Below, piece after piece: positions 22,484 to 33,530 of a stretch of 64,000 nucleotides of DNA. The stretch lies in NCBI GenBank assembly GCA_958295665.1, contig OY282558.1:186970015-187034014 (forward strand). The letters are read 5' to 3'. The position numbers and the translations under genes were made by a program. The notes beneath the pieces are model-generated. The model ran no database searches and was not told the DNA's origin. It saw only the letters and a list, made by a program, of their open reading frames with translations. Position 1 is the stretch's first letter; every line of letters begins with the position of its first letter. This stretch comes from Tipula vernalis (lineage: Eukaryota > Arthropoda > Insecta > Diptera > Tipulidae).

Positions 22484-22740
22484 TGTGGCATCTGTCATAC
22501 AAAGTAACCTTAGTCGTAATAAACGACTAAGAGAATGGTCAAAATGATGTGACAAGACTGTGACATGACATGTTGTGTTATGGAACGCACCAATCATGTG
22601 GTGAAGGTTAAGAAGCAACGCATGTAAAAATGTTAAGTAAATTTTGTATAATGACATTAATAGTTACTGTATTTGCTACAGCTGAAGAATAAAGTATAAT
22701 TACAAAAACCTAATCCTCTAATGTGTGTCACTACGCTACA
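22484..22740 (+). repeat. Probable LTR of a gypsy/Mag-like element
   Basis: The segment ends in CTACA directly before a primer-site-like sequence. It contains an AATAAA at about 22690 and a perfect 9-bp hairpin, CTTAGTCGT...ACGACTAAG (22509-22531). The start, TGTGGCA, is only a guess because the partner LTR is not in the window. Confidence 0.45.
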
Positions 22741-22753
22741 TGGTGTCAGAAGT
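22741..22753 (+). other. Putative primer-binding site
   Basis: TGGTGTCAGAAGT directly follows the LTR-like end ..CTACA. Primer sites start with TGG, the complement of CCA, and this wording is common in insect gypsy-type elements. It fits the gag fragment 1.1 kb downstream. Confidence 0.55.
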
Positions 22754-23239
22754 TAAACTATTTTAAATGTTTTTCAATTGCATGCATTTTTTAGAACATT
22801 TCTCAAATCTTGATTTTTATTGTCATCAAAGTTCCTATTAATAATTTTACTTATCCTTTTATTTCCAAACCTCTATAGAAATGTCGAATAAGAAAGAAAA
22901 AATATAAAACCTTAACTTTAGAGACAAAAATTGTGTGGGGTTATCCTGCAAACCGAAGACGTCGATATATTCAACTTCAATTTGGTTCATCGGGAAATAC
23001 TTTTTTCAAAAGGTTTTTTTTTACTTTGTTAATCAACTGTACAAAAAAGAAAAATTCAGTCTCGTATATAAAGCAAAAAAGAATAAACGTATTTTAAAAT
23101 AGCATTCCATAAAAATAAAAATATAAATATAAAAGCATAAAAAAGCATTCCTTTATTCGTAAATAATAAAAATAACGACCAATATAATATTCCCATAATT
23201 TGGTGACCAACCCGACGTGATAAAAAGCACGCATTAACT

Positions 23240-23601
23240 GATTTGATTTTGATTGATTTCAAATGTACGATCAAGCATTACTCAAGTCTCTACATATAAC
23301 AACATCGAGGGATGGACTCGACCCGGTTACAGACACCAAAGCGATCGATAGTTAGTGTTTTTTTATGACAGCACAATGACAACACAATTTCCTGGTGCCG
23401 CAAGTTCTTTTTCCTGAAAGGCTGAAAACAACTATTATTATTCCCTCCACCATTTTATCCATCCGCGGTTGTGAGAGTGGCGAGATTTCGTTCCATCATT
23501 GTGTTCCCATGCGGTCACCCAAATTTGTACCTCTAGCTACAGGTTGCTTGACATTGTTGTTGAAATCGTTGCGTCTCTGCTATCCCTGCTACTCGCCCCT
23601 T
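23240..23601 (-). mobile_element. SINE-like retroposon, copy 1
   Basis: A 362-bp repeat flanked by a 20-bp direct duplication, ATAAAAAGCACGCATTAACT (23220-23239 and 23602-23621). On the reverse strand it starts with GGGGCGAGTAGCAGGGA and ends in a degenerate CAATCAAAATC-type tail, so it moved through RNA. The second copy at 32085-32714 shares both ends and is longer inside. I see no convincing pol III boxes. It could be a SINE or the 3' end of a LINE. It lies in the leader of the gypsy/Mag-like element. Confidence 0.75.
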
Positions 23602-23845
23602 ATAAAAAGCACGCATTAACTATAAATAAATATAAAAATTACTGTCGTAAATATTAAAATAATTTAACAAATAGTGCACAGCCATAAATATATGAAAAAT
23701 AGTGAGGTTACGGGACATAGTGTTGTAATACCACGTGTAAAAAATTCGTAAATACATATACATAAAAATATTATACTCGGAATATTAATATTAAAATCCA
23801 CAAATTCTTAATTATGGGAAACGAAAATGAATCGTCGTAAACAAA

Positions 23846-24472
23846 GTAGCAGTTAGGCTACCACCATTCTGGTCAGTGAACGCCGAAATTTGGTTCCAAC
23901 CAGTGGAGGCACAATTCGCATTGAGCCGAATATCTACTGACGCAACAAAATTTTATACGTTATTAACGGCAGTGGATACAAAAATATTATCCCTGGTAAC
24001 GGACGCAGTCGTGCACCCACCTGCTGATGAGAAATAAATATGATTCATTTAAAAAGCTTTGTTGGAACAGTTTGCCGTGTCGGATCAAAGAAAAATTAAA
24101 ACATTGTTGGAAAATGTGCAGTTAGGCGATAAAAAACCGTCTGGGCTCCTAAATGAAATGCGCACATTGGCAGGATCAAAAGTAGGGGACGAAATGCTGA
24201 AGCAAATCTGGATGCAACGTTTACCTAACCAAATTCGCATGGTAATTTCAACCAGCGACGACGATATTCAAAAATTAGCAAAAACGGCCGACAAACTGAT
24301 GGAATTGGGCGATTTTAATCATGTCAACGCAGTATCCAATACTATTGAATCCACATTCACATCAGCAATATCGTCACTAGAGACGAAAATAAACGAATTA
24401 GTGAAACGATTTGATAAATTACAACATGCTGATAGAAGATGTTTTTACAAGATAGCCAAGTTCAGTTCCTGA
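23846..24472 (+). pseudogene. Gypsy/Mag-like Gag fragment
   Basis: Reading starts with AVRLPPFWSVNAEIWF and continues through VEAQFALSRI. After an indel near 24035 comes a 137-codon open stretch with KIKTLLENVQLGDKKPS, MRTLAGSKVGDEMLKQIW and a QRLPNQIR box. This order matches the capsid-type Gag of Mag-lineage Metaviridae in insects. The first part ends in a stop where the family continues with a Y-x-x-F/L-K motif, and further indels lie near 24058. No knuckle, protease or pol follows. Only the 5' third of the element remains. Confidence 0.75.
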
Positions 24473-26490
24473 TATACGAATTTTTTAAAAATTCTCTTAT
24501 TTTTCATTAAATATCGGCTACGATGCACAATCACTCACAAAATTTACAATTCACCACTTACTTGTAATTTAATTTAAATTACATTGCATGTCTCGAAAGT
24601 CATGGTTCACACCAAAAGCAACACAGTGTTGTAATGGCAAAAAAAAACATAAAAACAATTTACTTCAATAATATTTACATTTTTAATGAATGTCCAATAT
24701 GTACAATAAAGTGAATTATACCATTTTAATTATTTTGAAGGATGAGAATTTTAAACCTTTCGCTTGGTTTCAAAAGGGTTCAAGGATGCTTGTTTTAACA
24801 CACGAAATTTATGTCAAACAAGGAATTCTACACGTATAGGCAGTAACACCGCAAACAATACATGAACAGCTCTTATTTTCGTTCCCAATACAATGTGAAA
24901 TCTTATTTTGACCGTAGAAAGCTAAAAACTGATCTGATGTTGTTTTCCTTCGTCAAACGCATGTAAACAAAATAAAAATGTGTACGTTATAAAGACAATT
25001 CACACCCCTTTTCATGGTAGAAACAGAATAAAGCTCGAAGGATGAATCAAAAGATTATAATAGAATTGACATGCGATTGAATAATCAGTTCTTTAACCAA
25101 AATTCAAATAATACCGAAAGAAGCAACAAACAATAAAAAAAAATCGCTTTATACAGGTTTTGACAATATCATGAATTGAAATCATAATTACATGATACCG
25201 CATTATATGGAAATGTAGAAAAATAAATAAAATAACGAAAATGCTACGTCTTCTTTTAAGATCTGTAAAGATTAAAAGGCGATCGATTTGCTTCATTTCG
25301 ATTCAGAAATTCCTTTTCGATTTACAATCCAAAGCGGACGAAATAAATCGTTTAGTTTACTATATTTCTATCTCGAGAGAGTTCTTTCATTCGTTTATCT
25401 ACATAAGGCATCTGACACACAATCATGTAGACGTCTCTATGTAAACTATTATAATATATCAGAATTAGAACAAAATCGATGGAATTATATACAATTTATT
25501 ATCGTTAAAATATGTTTTAAGGATTATAATGAATTTGTATAATGAATCGGTTATATTATTTGTATTGGAGCGGTAAATAATCAATTAAAATTTGGTACAA
25601 ACAAATTTCCTTATGGAAAACATAAATTGTTGATATCGTAATTTCCAATCTAAAATAAATAACAACAAAAACCATAAATGTCTTTTATTTCATATATTTT
25701 AACAACAAGAGAAAAAAACGATTTATTGTACTTATTCCGAAAAGGTTTTATTGTTTTTGTTCTCTATATTAAGCGTGTTCCATTGGCGTGCGCACAAGTA
25801 CTTCCAAGCAACCAAGAGCACAAACAACCAAGATCTACTCGAAACTACTCATATCCAAATCATGGTGTAGTTGTTAGAAGCAGTTATGCATAAAATTAAC
25901 GGCAGAGGGATTTTAGTTTAAAAAATTCCAATAGATGGCTCTAAACTTATTATGGCTGTGTGAAATGTTATTTTTTAACCCTAATCCAACCAAGGTGTGC
26001 CTTTTTGGCTCATTCGATAAATGCATCCATTTTCAAAATAATGTTAATTTAGTTATAAACTTGTATGTATTTTATTGTAAAACATTCCCTTATATTTTAT
26101 ACAACGTACTTGGCATTTTTTACAAAAATTTAGTAAATTGTTTGATTAGAATTTGAATTTACTGATATAACAAAAATTTATTGGTTGTATTAGGGTTAAA
26201 CTTAAATAATTTTTGTTTATGTTTGTGATATGATGCGGGCAATTTTTAAATCGTGGAAATATTTTAATTATTTTGTTATTTAATATTTTATTACTTATTA
26301 TGATTAAAATCTAAAAGTTTTATTTAAACTGAGGTTATGTTTTACTACTGTTACAAAATTTCGAATTCCATTGAAAAACTTCTCACAAGTACTTGGCAGT
26401 AGCAAATGGTTTCCAATGGAACACAGTGGTTAACTTGATGTCCCTTTTGAGTTCTACTACACCGTCTACACGACGGTAAACAATAGTCAG
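24473..26490. other. Gene-free AT-rich region
   Basis: Two kilobases of AT-rich DNA with only short chance ORFs. CACAAGTACTT words occur near 25790 and 26386 next to TCCATTG; they may be relics of LTRs of the BEL-type element that follows, but I could not align them. Confidence 0.5.
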
Positions 26491-26494
26491 CAGC

Positions 26495-26980
26495 AAAAAA
26501 GGCGCTCACTGAAGATTTTTATATTGATGACGTATTATCAGGTGCGAACACGATAGAACGAGCAGTATTCATCTAACAAAAATTACCAATGTTAATAAAG
26601 CAAAGCGGTTTTAATCTAAGGAAATGGGGTGGCAACAACCAAGAAATACTCAAAACCATATACAAAACGAACATATGGACGAAACAATTGAAACCTTAGG
26701 TATCATCTGGAATTCTTTAGAGGACATATTCCAATTTAAAATCAAATCATTGGATACTAAAGCACCTGTTACCAAGAGGAAAGTGTTATACGAAACATTC
26801 AAATGGTTTGATCCAATGGAGGGGTTAGCCCTGTTATCGTAAAATTAAAGATTACCATGCAACAACTATGGACATTAGGTTTAGACTGCGATACATAATT
26901 ACCTAATGGAATCGAAATAAAATGGATTTCATATGACAACCAATTACAAATGCTAGAGGAGATTAAGCTACAACGATGGC
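26495..26980 (+). pseudogene. BEL/Pao reverse transcriptase-RNase H remnant
   Basis: Short readings in changing frames show EDFYIDDVLSGA (the YxDD box of BEL RTs), GFNLRKWG, then an LGIIWN-type block, TKRKVLYE and FDP. After another shift come WTLGLDCD and NGIEIKW. This is the BEL/Pao order after the active site. It is broken by at least four stops or frameshifts. An env-like remnant follows at 27190, so a BEL element with env (roo-type organisation) may once have spanned this region. Confidence 0.7.
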
Positions 26981-27189
26981 ATAGGAAAAGGGGGGAAGAT
27001 GCATGTGCAGCAAGGTGACCATAGTAATTACAAAAACAAAAGTGACACCATTAATGGCAAAACTGACAATTCCCAGATTGGAGTTGTGTGCCACTGTGCT
27101 TTTAGCAAAACTATTAAGAAAAACAATAAAAACGTTACAACTTCACGTGCTGCCTATGCTTACAAAGATAAAATAGAAACAATAAATTC

Positions 27190-28050
27190 AAACCAACAAC
27201 ACCACCAAAATCTATTATAACAGCAAATGTAGATATTAGAATCAACTATCAACGTGATTAAGCACAGTTACGAGGAGACCGATAAGAAATTTCACGCATT
27301 CAACAACATGGTGGCCTGCATCAGTTTCCATGAGGAATTTACCGACTTGGCCCTTCATGATATGATGGAAATGATGAGACTTCAAGGAAAACTCGGTCCT
27401 CTAATTTTAACGCCACACCAACTTCAGGACCTAATTAGGATGTTACGTACCGTAACTTAGACATAGCAGCTATATATCAGATAATTGACGTCAAAACAAT
27501 CAAAATTGAAGAAACCGTAATCTTTGAAATTAAAATTCTACTGGTACAGAGATCCCGATATGCGTTATAGCACGTTATACCAGTTCGCACAATCCACATA
27601 TCTACATCATGTCATCTTCTAACTACTTACTGGTTGGACTACAACAAAATCGATACATGGCGCTAACTGCGGATGAGTTCAAATATGTAATTGCTTTAAC
27701 GGAGAATAATTTTGTGATGTTCATCAGCCACTATATGAATACAATGCATATACAACTACCTGTGAAATAGAACTACTCAAATAAAATGGTGATATTCCGA
27801 AGAGCTGTCAGATTCACAAGAAGGACGTTACTATGCTATGGATTCAATTTTTGTGTGGATATTTGTGATGAAATCAAAAACGTCCGGTAATTTAATATGC
27901 GGCAGTGCTGTTATGGAGAACACCATTGAATTCTTTGAAGAAGAAGGTATGTTAGAACTTGATCCAACCTGTGTTTTAAAAGGAGATACGTATACAATGA
28001 CAGGATATAGGAAATTTAGCAATAGATTTGTTCTTTCCTTTATGCCGCAA
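27190..28050 (+). pseudogene. Envelope-like (fusion-protein type) remnant
   Basis: A badly broken coding region downstream of BEL-type pol. Several short frames together resemble the class of insect retroelement envelopes related to baculovirus F proteins: a helical stretch near 27254-27460 followed by short cysteine-containing segments up to about 28050. Such proteins mediate membrane fusion in the family. This copy has many stops and frameshifts and no continuous signal peptide or transmembrane frame, so it is dead. The call depends mostly on position and general pattern. It ends where the left arm of the next element begins. Confidence 0.45.
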
Positions 28051-28052
28051 TA

Positions 28053-29089
28053 CTATAACTTTTCTAGCTCTGTAGCAGTCATTTAGGGGAAATAAAAACA
28101 TAACAAACACAGCCGGCATTTAGGTCAAGTCGTCATTTGGGGAGATATGGACATTTAAGGGTACGCTGGCATTAAGGGCACCCCATTTAAGGGCACATTT
28201 AAACATTTAAGTGAATCATTATTAAATTTAGGGCAAATTATTTGACTACCGGTAATTTAGGTGAAATGACGGTCATCTTGGAATTTACAAGTCATCATTT
28301 AGGGGACATAACAACATTAAGGGGAACTTGTTTGACTACTCGCCAGTAGATTGTAGCAAAGTAAATTTCCGCATTTACTATTCATCAGTAGATGCAATTA
28401 ACTAAAATTATGTGTGTCTATGCTAAGTACTAAAATGAGCCCATGCTAAGTACCAAAATCGATGGATAATAATCTTTTATGTAGAGTACTAAAATGAGAT
28501 CGTGCTAACTACTAAAAATGATGTATGTGTATTGTGTATTGTGATTACGTCTACACCCAACTTATGTAATGTAAAAATATTTTTGTATGAATATTTGTAT
28601 GATGTGGTGCTTACGTATTTGAGGGGGCGCGACGATAATTGCTGGTATTCCATACTCCCTTATTGCTGCCTGCGATTATTTCCGCCTTGATACAATTCCT
28701 GAACAGCTTTTTCACGATCAATCGAGTTCCATTCAGAAGTCCCTTCTTTGGATCCAAATTCCTTAGCAAGGAAATGTATATTAATAATTACATAATTTGA
28801 AATTTTTAGATTAATTATGAGAAATGTTAAACTGAAACTAAATATTAGAAATATGAAGAAGTCTAAGTATTCTATTAATAATAAGAATAATTTCAATTTG
28901 TTCCTTTTTTTGTTTTTGGTAATACTCGTTCAATCAAAATCGTAAATAGTGGATGTCTAGTTAATATCCAATATTTTATAATGGCCCCATGGCAGCGTAT
29001 CATAACTATCTTTGAGAAGATATCGTTTATCATCATGAGGATTAAGTGCGGTTTTTAATTGCCTGGCAGAGCTCACTGCATGTTTTCTC
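28053..29089. repeat. Left inverted arm of the polymerase-carrying element
   Basis: Matches the complement of 30846-31686. The outer 300 bp carry many CATTTAGGGG-like words. Between about 28656 and 28905 this arm has a private segment where the right arm has tandem CATGTTATATTAGC units. The inner end continues to GAGCTCACTGCATGTTTTCTC, which on the other side is the beginning of the polymerase frame. Confidence 0.8.
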
Positions 29090-29320
29090 GAACGAATTAA
29101 GTTTTGAGATACAATTTTTGTTGTTTCATGGTCTAAACATTAAAAGCTATTCTAGATTTCACAGCATCTCGTTTAATACCCTTTATTTTCTTTTTATCTG
29201 CAACACTATCCACTTTGAATATATACATTTTCGATCTTAACCCAATAAACTCAGTAATAATTTTTCCATTATTTTCATCTTTCATGAGACACGAGGTATA
29301 TCATACATATTATCGTATGT

Positions 29321-29456
29321 TATACCACAAGACGATCGAAAATTTTCGATTATACGAGACGTATTGCCTGAAACACCACGAGACCGAAGGTCGAGTGGTG
29401 TTTTGCAAAGGCAATACGTCGAAATAAGAGAAAATTATCCATTGTCGTGTGGTATA
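29321..29456. other. Branched palindrome (cruciform-forming)
   Basis: The outer stem TATACCACAAGAC (29321-29333) pairs with GTCGTGTGGTATA (29444-29456), 12 of 13 bases. Inside are a perfect 16-bp palindrome, ATCGAAAATTTTCGAT (29335-29350), and a long hairpin at 29358-29420. That hairpin has stems GACGTATTGCC/GGCAATACGTC, AAACACCAC/GTGGTGTTT and GACC/GGTC around a GAA loop. The form resembles terminal hairpins of small DNA viruses or a hairpin MITE; its role is unknown. Confidence 0.75.
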
Positions 29457-29513
29457 CAGGAGACTATATCTAGAATAAAGAAAACAATAAATTTAAATAG
29501 AAAAGTTACAATT

Positions 29514-29750
29514 TTAATAATTATAAATAAATGTACAATTATTATAGATATTTGTTGCTGCATTAGACGGTTGAGAAGACGGTTCCTTTAAGGAAGAAGA
29601 CGGTTCTTTTAAGGAAGAAGACGGTTCTTCTACGGAAGAAGGCGGTTCTTCTTTAATTAAGGTTGTATCTTTCCTTAAATTTGGATTTATTGAAGTCGAT
29701 AACTGGAAACTCACATATATAAACAGAATTGTTGTTTTTTCTTTTGTCAA
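29514..29750 (-). CDS. Small unknown ORF with EPSSSLK repeats
   Basis: 78 codons. The N-terminal 20 residues are fairly hydrophobic (TTILFIYVSFQLS), then a run of 7-residue units such as EEPSSSLKEPSSSLK encoded by 21-bp tandem repeats (29570-29650). It lies in the interior of the polymerase-carrying element, downstream of the polymerase and on the same strand. I recognise no family. The frame may be kept open only by the repeat. Confidence 0.25.
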   Translation of the reverse strand: MTKEKTTILFIYVSFQLSTSINPNLRKDTTLIKEEPPSSVEEPSSSLKEPSSSLKEPSSQPSNAATNIYNNCTFIYNY

Positions 29751-29899
29751 ATTTCAAATTTGCTAAGCTTACACGATTTTAATTATGCTACTACATTTTA
29801 CAAATGTTTATATAATCGATTATACAAAGGCTTATATAATCGATGTAACCATAGTTACTATATTTTAACTATTAGTAAAACCAGGCATACATTGATTTT

Positions 29900-30887
29900 T
29901 ATAATTTAATGAGTGATATAGTCCTATGAATAGTCACTTGTATCGAACTACTTATGACAATCTCTTTTAATATAATCATACAAATCAGGACAAATAACTT
30001 CTTAAATTAGACTGTCTGTATCTGTATAACAAATTTTGCAATTATTGCCAAACTGAGGAACCATGTAATCATAATGAAAATCATATTAAATTGTTTAGCT
30101 AAATCAAAAATGCACATTCCAACATACATTGGTTTGTTGAAATAAATTTCTGATTTATTTAATTCAATGGCAACCAAATTTTCATTAAAAATCGTAGATG
30201 CCTTAAATTGTGGTTTTGAGATATATGCCTCCGCACCATATCTACCAAACCATTTGGTTAATAATTTCACAATGCAATGTTTTCGAACATTTTCCATTGT
30301 CTTCCCAAATACAGCATTATTCATTAATTTAAAAAAAAATTTCTCAAACTCATTTGCTGCATTAGTTCGCAAACTAGTGTTAAGATCTATGTAGGATTTC
30401 AACCAATCAGATTGCTTAAATTGTAGAATTTGGTTGATTTTTGATATTTTTAAACCATTTCTAAGAGCCTGTTTCAAATTTCTATAATGAATATTGTAGT
30501 TCCTTTTATCAAAAAGTGTAACAATTAATTTAGTTTCTTTTGAGTTTGAAGCACATTTATGCTCGGGACAAAAAGGTAAATCTTGATTCACGTCATGTAC
30601 ATTATATGGATATTCTAAATCCACATCTAAAATGTAGCCTGTTTCTGCGTCATCCGAAATTTTATTAACATCAAAATGTTGAAAATCCATAACCCATTTA
30701 AATTCACCATAAGGTAAAAATTGTGACGTCGCCCAACCATACTGATTATTTCACCGCCTCGTATTCCACGCTCAACAAAAATTATCATATCGATGTCTGT
30801 GAGTAATTCCAGATTAATTTTTGTATACTTAAGCATAGCATCCCAGAGAAAACATGCAGTGAGCTCTATCAGACAATTAAAAACCAC
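29900..30887 (-). pseudogene. Protein-primed family-B DNA polymerase fragment
   Basis: Reverse-strand blocks in order: a LSWDAMLKYT-like segment and ERGIRGG (30870-30750); after a frameshift YILDVDLEYP, the palm motif A region, and DLPFCPEH; the helix with FFKLMNNAVFGKTMENVRK (motif B region); NKPMYVGMCIFDL; then, in a third frame, YMVPQFG and YTDTDS, the motif C catalytic box near 30005; and a tail with DLYDYIK and FDTSDY. These are hallmarks of PolB from Polintons, adenoviruses and bidnaviruses, which replicate linear DNA from a terminal protein. The exonuclease and terminal-protein-priming parts are missing. At least two frameshifts and two stops make it inactive. Confidence 0.8.
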
Positions 30888-31686
30888 GATAAACGATATC
30901 TTCTCAAAGGTAGTTATGATACGCTGTCATGGGGCCATTATAAAATAATGGATATTAACTAGACATCCACTATTTACGATTTTGATTGAATGAGTATTAC
31001 TAAAAACAAAAAAAGAAAAAAAAAATTAAATGTTCCTACAAAAAAAATATTCAAGTACTAAATCAAATCCTGTGTTGTATGTCCTGCTAATATAACATGG
31101 GCTGCCAGCTTCAGTGTTGTATACCCGGCTAATATAACATGGAATGCCAGCAATTATCGTCGCACTCCCTCAAATGCGTAAGCACCACATCATACAAATA
31201 TTCATACAAAAATATTGTTACATTATAAAAGTTGGGTGTAGCAGTAATCACAATACACATATGAAATTTATAATAAAATGCATAAAAGATTATTATACAT
31301 CATTTTTAGTAGATAGCACGATCTCATTTTAGTACTTAGCATAAACATTAAACAAACATAATTTTAGTTAATTGCATCTACTGATGAATAGTAAATGCGG
31401 AAATTTAATTTGCTACAATCTACCGGCGAGTAGTCAAAGAATTTCCCCTAAATGTTGTTTTGTCCCCTAAATGATGACAATTAAATTCCAAGAAGAACGT
31501 CATTTTCTCCTAAATTACCGGTAAGTTGTCAAATAATTTCCCCTAAATGTAATTATGAATAATACACCTAAATGTTGAAATGCGCCCCTAAATGGGGTGC
31601 CCTAAATGCCGGCTTACCCCTAAATGTTCATATTTAGTTATTGTTGATATTTCCCCTAAATGACGGCTGCTGAGCTAGAAATATCA
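30846..31686. repeat. Right inverted arm of the polymerase-carrying element
   Basis: Complement of 28053-29089. It contains two tandem copies of a unit with CTAATATAACATGG and TGCCAGC (31085-31150), and repeated CCCCTAAATG words between 31440 and 31670 (the complement of CATTTAGGGG in the other arm). Its outer edge touches MITE copy B. Confidence 0.8.
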
Positions 31687-31690
31687 TATG

Positions 31691-31944
31691 TAGTGTTTTT
31701 TTATTCGCTCCGGATAGCTGCTATCGAGAGCCGTCATATATAAAGTGGCTCCCGATAGCGCTCCGTAGAAGGTAGAGCCAAATATTTTTTATATGAAGTT
31801 TTTGCTAAACATTTGAATTAAAAATTATAGTTTGATGTTAAATAAGTTTAGTTTATCAATAAATACCGCGTCACATATAAATTTAGGCGTAGAAAAATGA
31901 CGGCTCTCGATAGCAGCTATCCGGAGCGAATAAAAAAAACACTA
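31691..31944. mobile_element. MITE family 2, copy B
   Basis: 254 bp, same layout as the copy at 6847-7101: TAGTGTTTTTTTATTCGCTC at the left and its near-perfect complement ending in CACTA at the right, with the ATAGCTGCTATCGAGAGCC block in both arms. It abuts the right end of the long-inverted-repeat element. AAT-rich flanks give no clear target duplication. Confidence 0.85.
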
Positions 31945-32084
31945 CAATAGTTATACTACTTACCGCAGTATAATTTAAGTGATAAAGTACATAGACACTA
32001 TCGAATATTTGTAAAAACGACTTCAACACACACCTTGTCGGAGATCAATGCCACTGAAGCTTCCCTCCAAATATCAAACGATAT

Positions 32085-32714
32085 TTGATTGATTGATTGA
32101 TTGCGATGTACGATCAAGCATTAAGCAAGTCTCCCGTATTATAAATGCGAATACCACACCACTATACCCATTTTACACAACACGACACCATTCTTCATGA
32201 AGCCAAACCCCGTAAAGAAAGGCGCCACATCGATAACCACAAAAGTCTAATAGTTGTGATATCCGCCCCTGGCCAGGCCGCCGTCGTACACCTTTTTACA
32301 TATAACAAGATCGAGGGATGGGAAAGGAATGTTAGCAACAAAGACTCAACCCGGTTCCAGACAACTAAGTAGTTGATAGTTAGTAAATTTGTTAGTAATC
32401 TATTTTTTAGTAATTTATTTAACACAAGACAATACAATTTTAAAGTTCATCTTTACCGCTCCAACCTGTAAGAAGACACAAATGACAACACAAATTTCCT
32501 GGTACCGCAAACTCTTTTTTTTTTCTGAAAAATCTGTAAACAACTATTATTATTCCCCTCCACCATTTTTTCCATCGGCGGTTGTGAGAGAGGGGCGAGA
32601 TTTCGTTCCATCATCATGTTCCCATGCGGTCACCCAAATTTGTACTAACTGTACACTGTACTAACTGTAAATCGTTGCGTCTCTGCTGTCCCTGCTACTC
32701 GCCCCCAAAAAATC
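32085..32714 (-). mobile_element. SINE-like retroposon, copy 2
   Basis: A 630-bp copy bounded by an exact 25-bp direct duplication (32060-32084 and 32715-32739). On the reverse strand it begins GGGGGCGAGTAGCAGGGA and ends with a (CAAT)n-type tail, CAATCAATCAATCAA. Compared with copy 1 it has about 180 bp more near its 3' half, including GGCGGCCTGGCCAGGGGCGG. Long duplications and a microsatellite tail indicate LINE-driven integration. Any coding content is unrecognised. Confidence 0.8.
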
Positions 32715-32739
32715 CTTCCCTCCAAATATCAAACGATAT

Positions 32740-33085
32740 ATCACAAAATCACATATAATTATTTTAGTGGTTTTAAAACCTGAGTTTAAATATTTTGCGC
32801 ACTTTCACAATTATCTCTCACTTGTTTATTTTATCGATATATAATTTGTACACTACCATTTAAAATAAATAGAAAACTTCGCACCTGATGTAGTTAACAA
32901 AAATAATTACTCTTGTAACGTGTGCCCCAAGTCAATACGTTGCTTTACAGTGGAGGTGACCTCGGTGCAAACTTTGTGTTGGTTTTCTTCCTTGGCCGCA
33001 GGTAAAAAAGGCTGTCTCGGAATTCAAATTACTTAACCTGTATATAATCCGCGTACACGCGACCGCTGAAGTTACAACAGTAGTT
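32740..33085. other. Gene-free stretch
   Basis: AT-rich DNA. I see no feature until the endonuclease-like fragment. Confidence 0.45.
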
Positions 33086-33089
33086 TGGA

Positions 33090-33530
33090 TTATCTGATGC
33101 GGTTTAGGCCCGAGCACGACTTCAGACTGGTGATTGGTGACTTTAATGCTAGAGTGGACAAATATCAGACTGATTTATGTGAAAACATAGGTCCATACTT
33201 CCGACACGAAATTGTGACCTATAATGGTGAATGAATGATGTACATTGCGATTGCGCACGATCTCATAGTCATAGTCCTTCAGTTGTCAGTCCTGCCCAGC
33301 GAATTGTTGGTATAGTGAAAAATCAAACCAAAAATGATTGGTTTGATGAGGAGTGCCGTCTTGCTGTTCAGCAACAAAATGTAGCTAAGCGAATTTTTTA
33401 GACAGAAAACGCGTGAGTGGTGGAAGGCGGAAGTTCTGAAAGTACAACAACCCAACCATGAGCACAATTCGCCCAATTTCTTTAAAGAAATCACAGGATT
33501 ACACCATATTTTCCGACCTAGGCCAACTGC
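33090..33530 (+). pseudogene. RTE-like endonuclease fragment
   Basis: The reading shows FRLVIGDFNARVD, the catalytic GDFN motif of AP-type endonucleases. Then comes a block around NIGPYFRHEI, and after a break DWFDEECRLAVQQQNVAK, which matches the W-F-D-E-E-C region just after the endonuclease in RTE-type LINEs. That region is often annotated as craniofacial development protein 2-like in insects. A stop near 33225 and frame changes break it. The RT is absent. Confidence 0.65.

Larger units (their letters stand above)
28053..31686. mobile_element. Long-terminal-inverted-repeat element with protein-primed DNA polymerase B fragment (Polinton/Maverick-like)
   Basis: Arms of about 1.0 kb (28053-29089) and 0.84 kb (30846-31686) are inverted repeats of each other over most of their length. 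They enclose 1.75 kb that holds a family-B polymerase remnant on the reverse strand and a branched palindrome. The ends read TTTCTAGCTC then GTCATTTAGGGG; Polintons often start with AG, which would fit AGCTC. Long terminal repeats plus a protein-primed PolB indicate the Polinton/Maverick group or a virus derived from it. The standard 15-20-kb gene set (integrase, ATPase, protease, capsid) is missing, so this is an internally deleted derivative. No 6-bp target duplication was found. Confidence 0.65.

Noticed and set aside
31945..32060. Continuation of the long inverted arm beyond MITE copy B into 28000-28050
   Set aside because: Only short words such as AGTTATA and TGCGG-like bases correspond; too weak to extend the arms.
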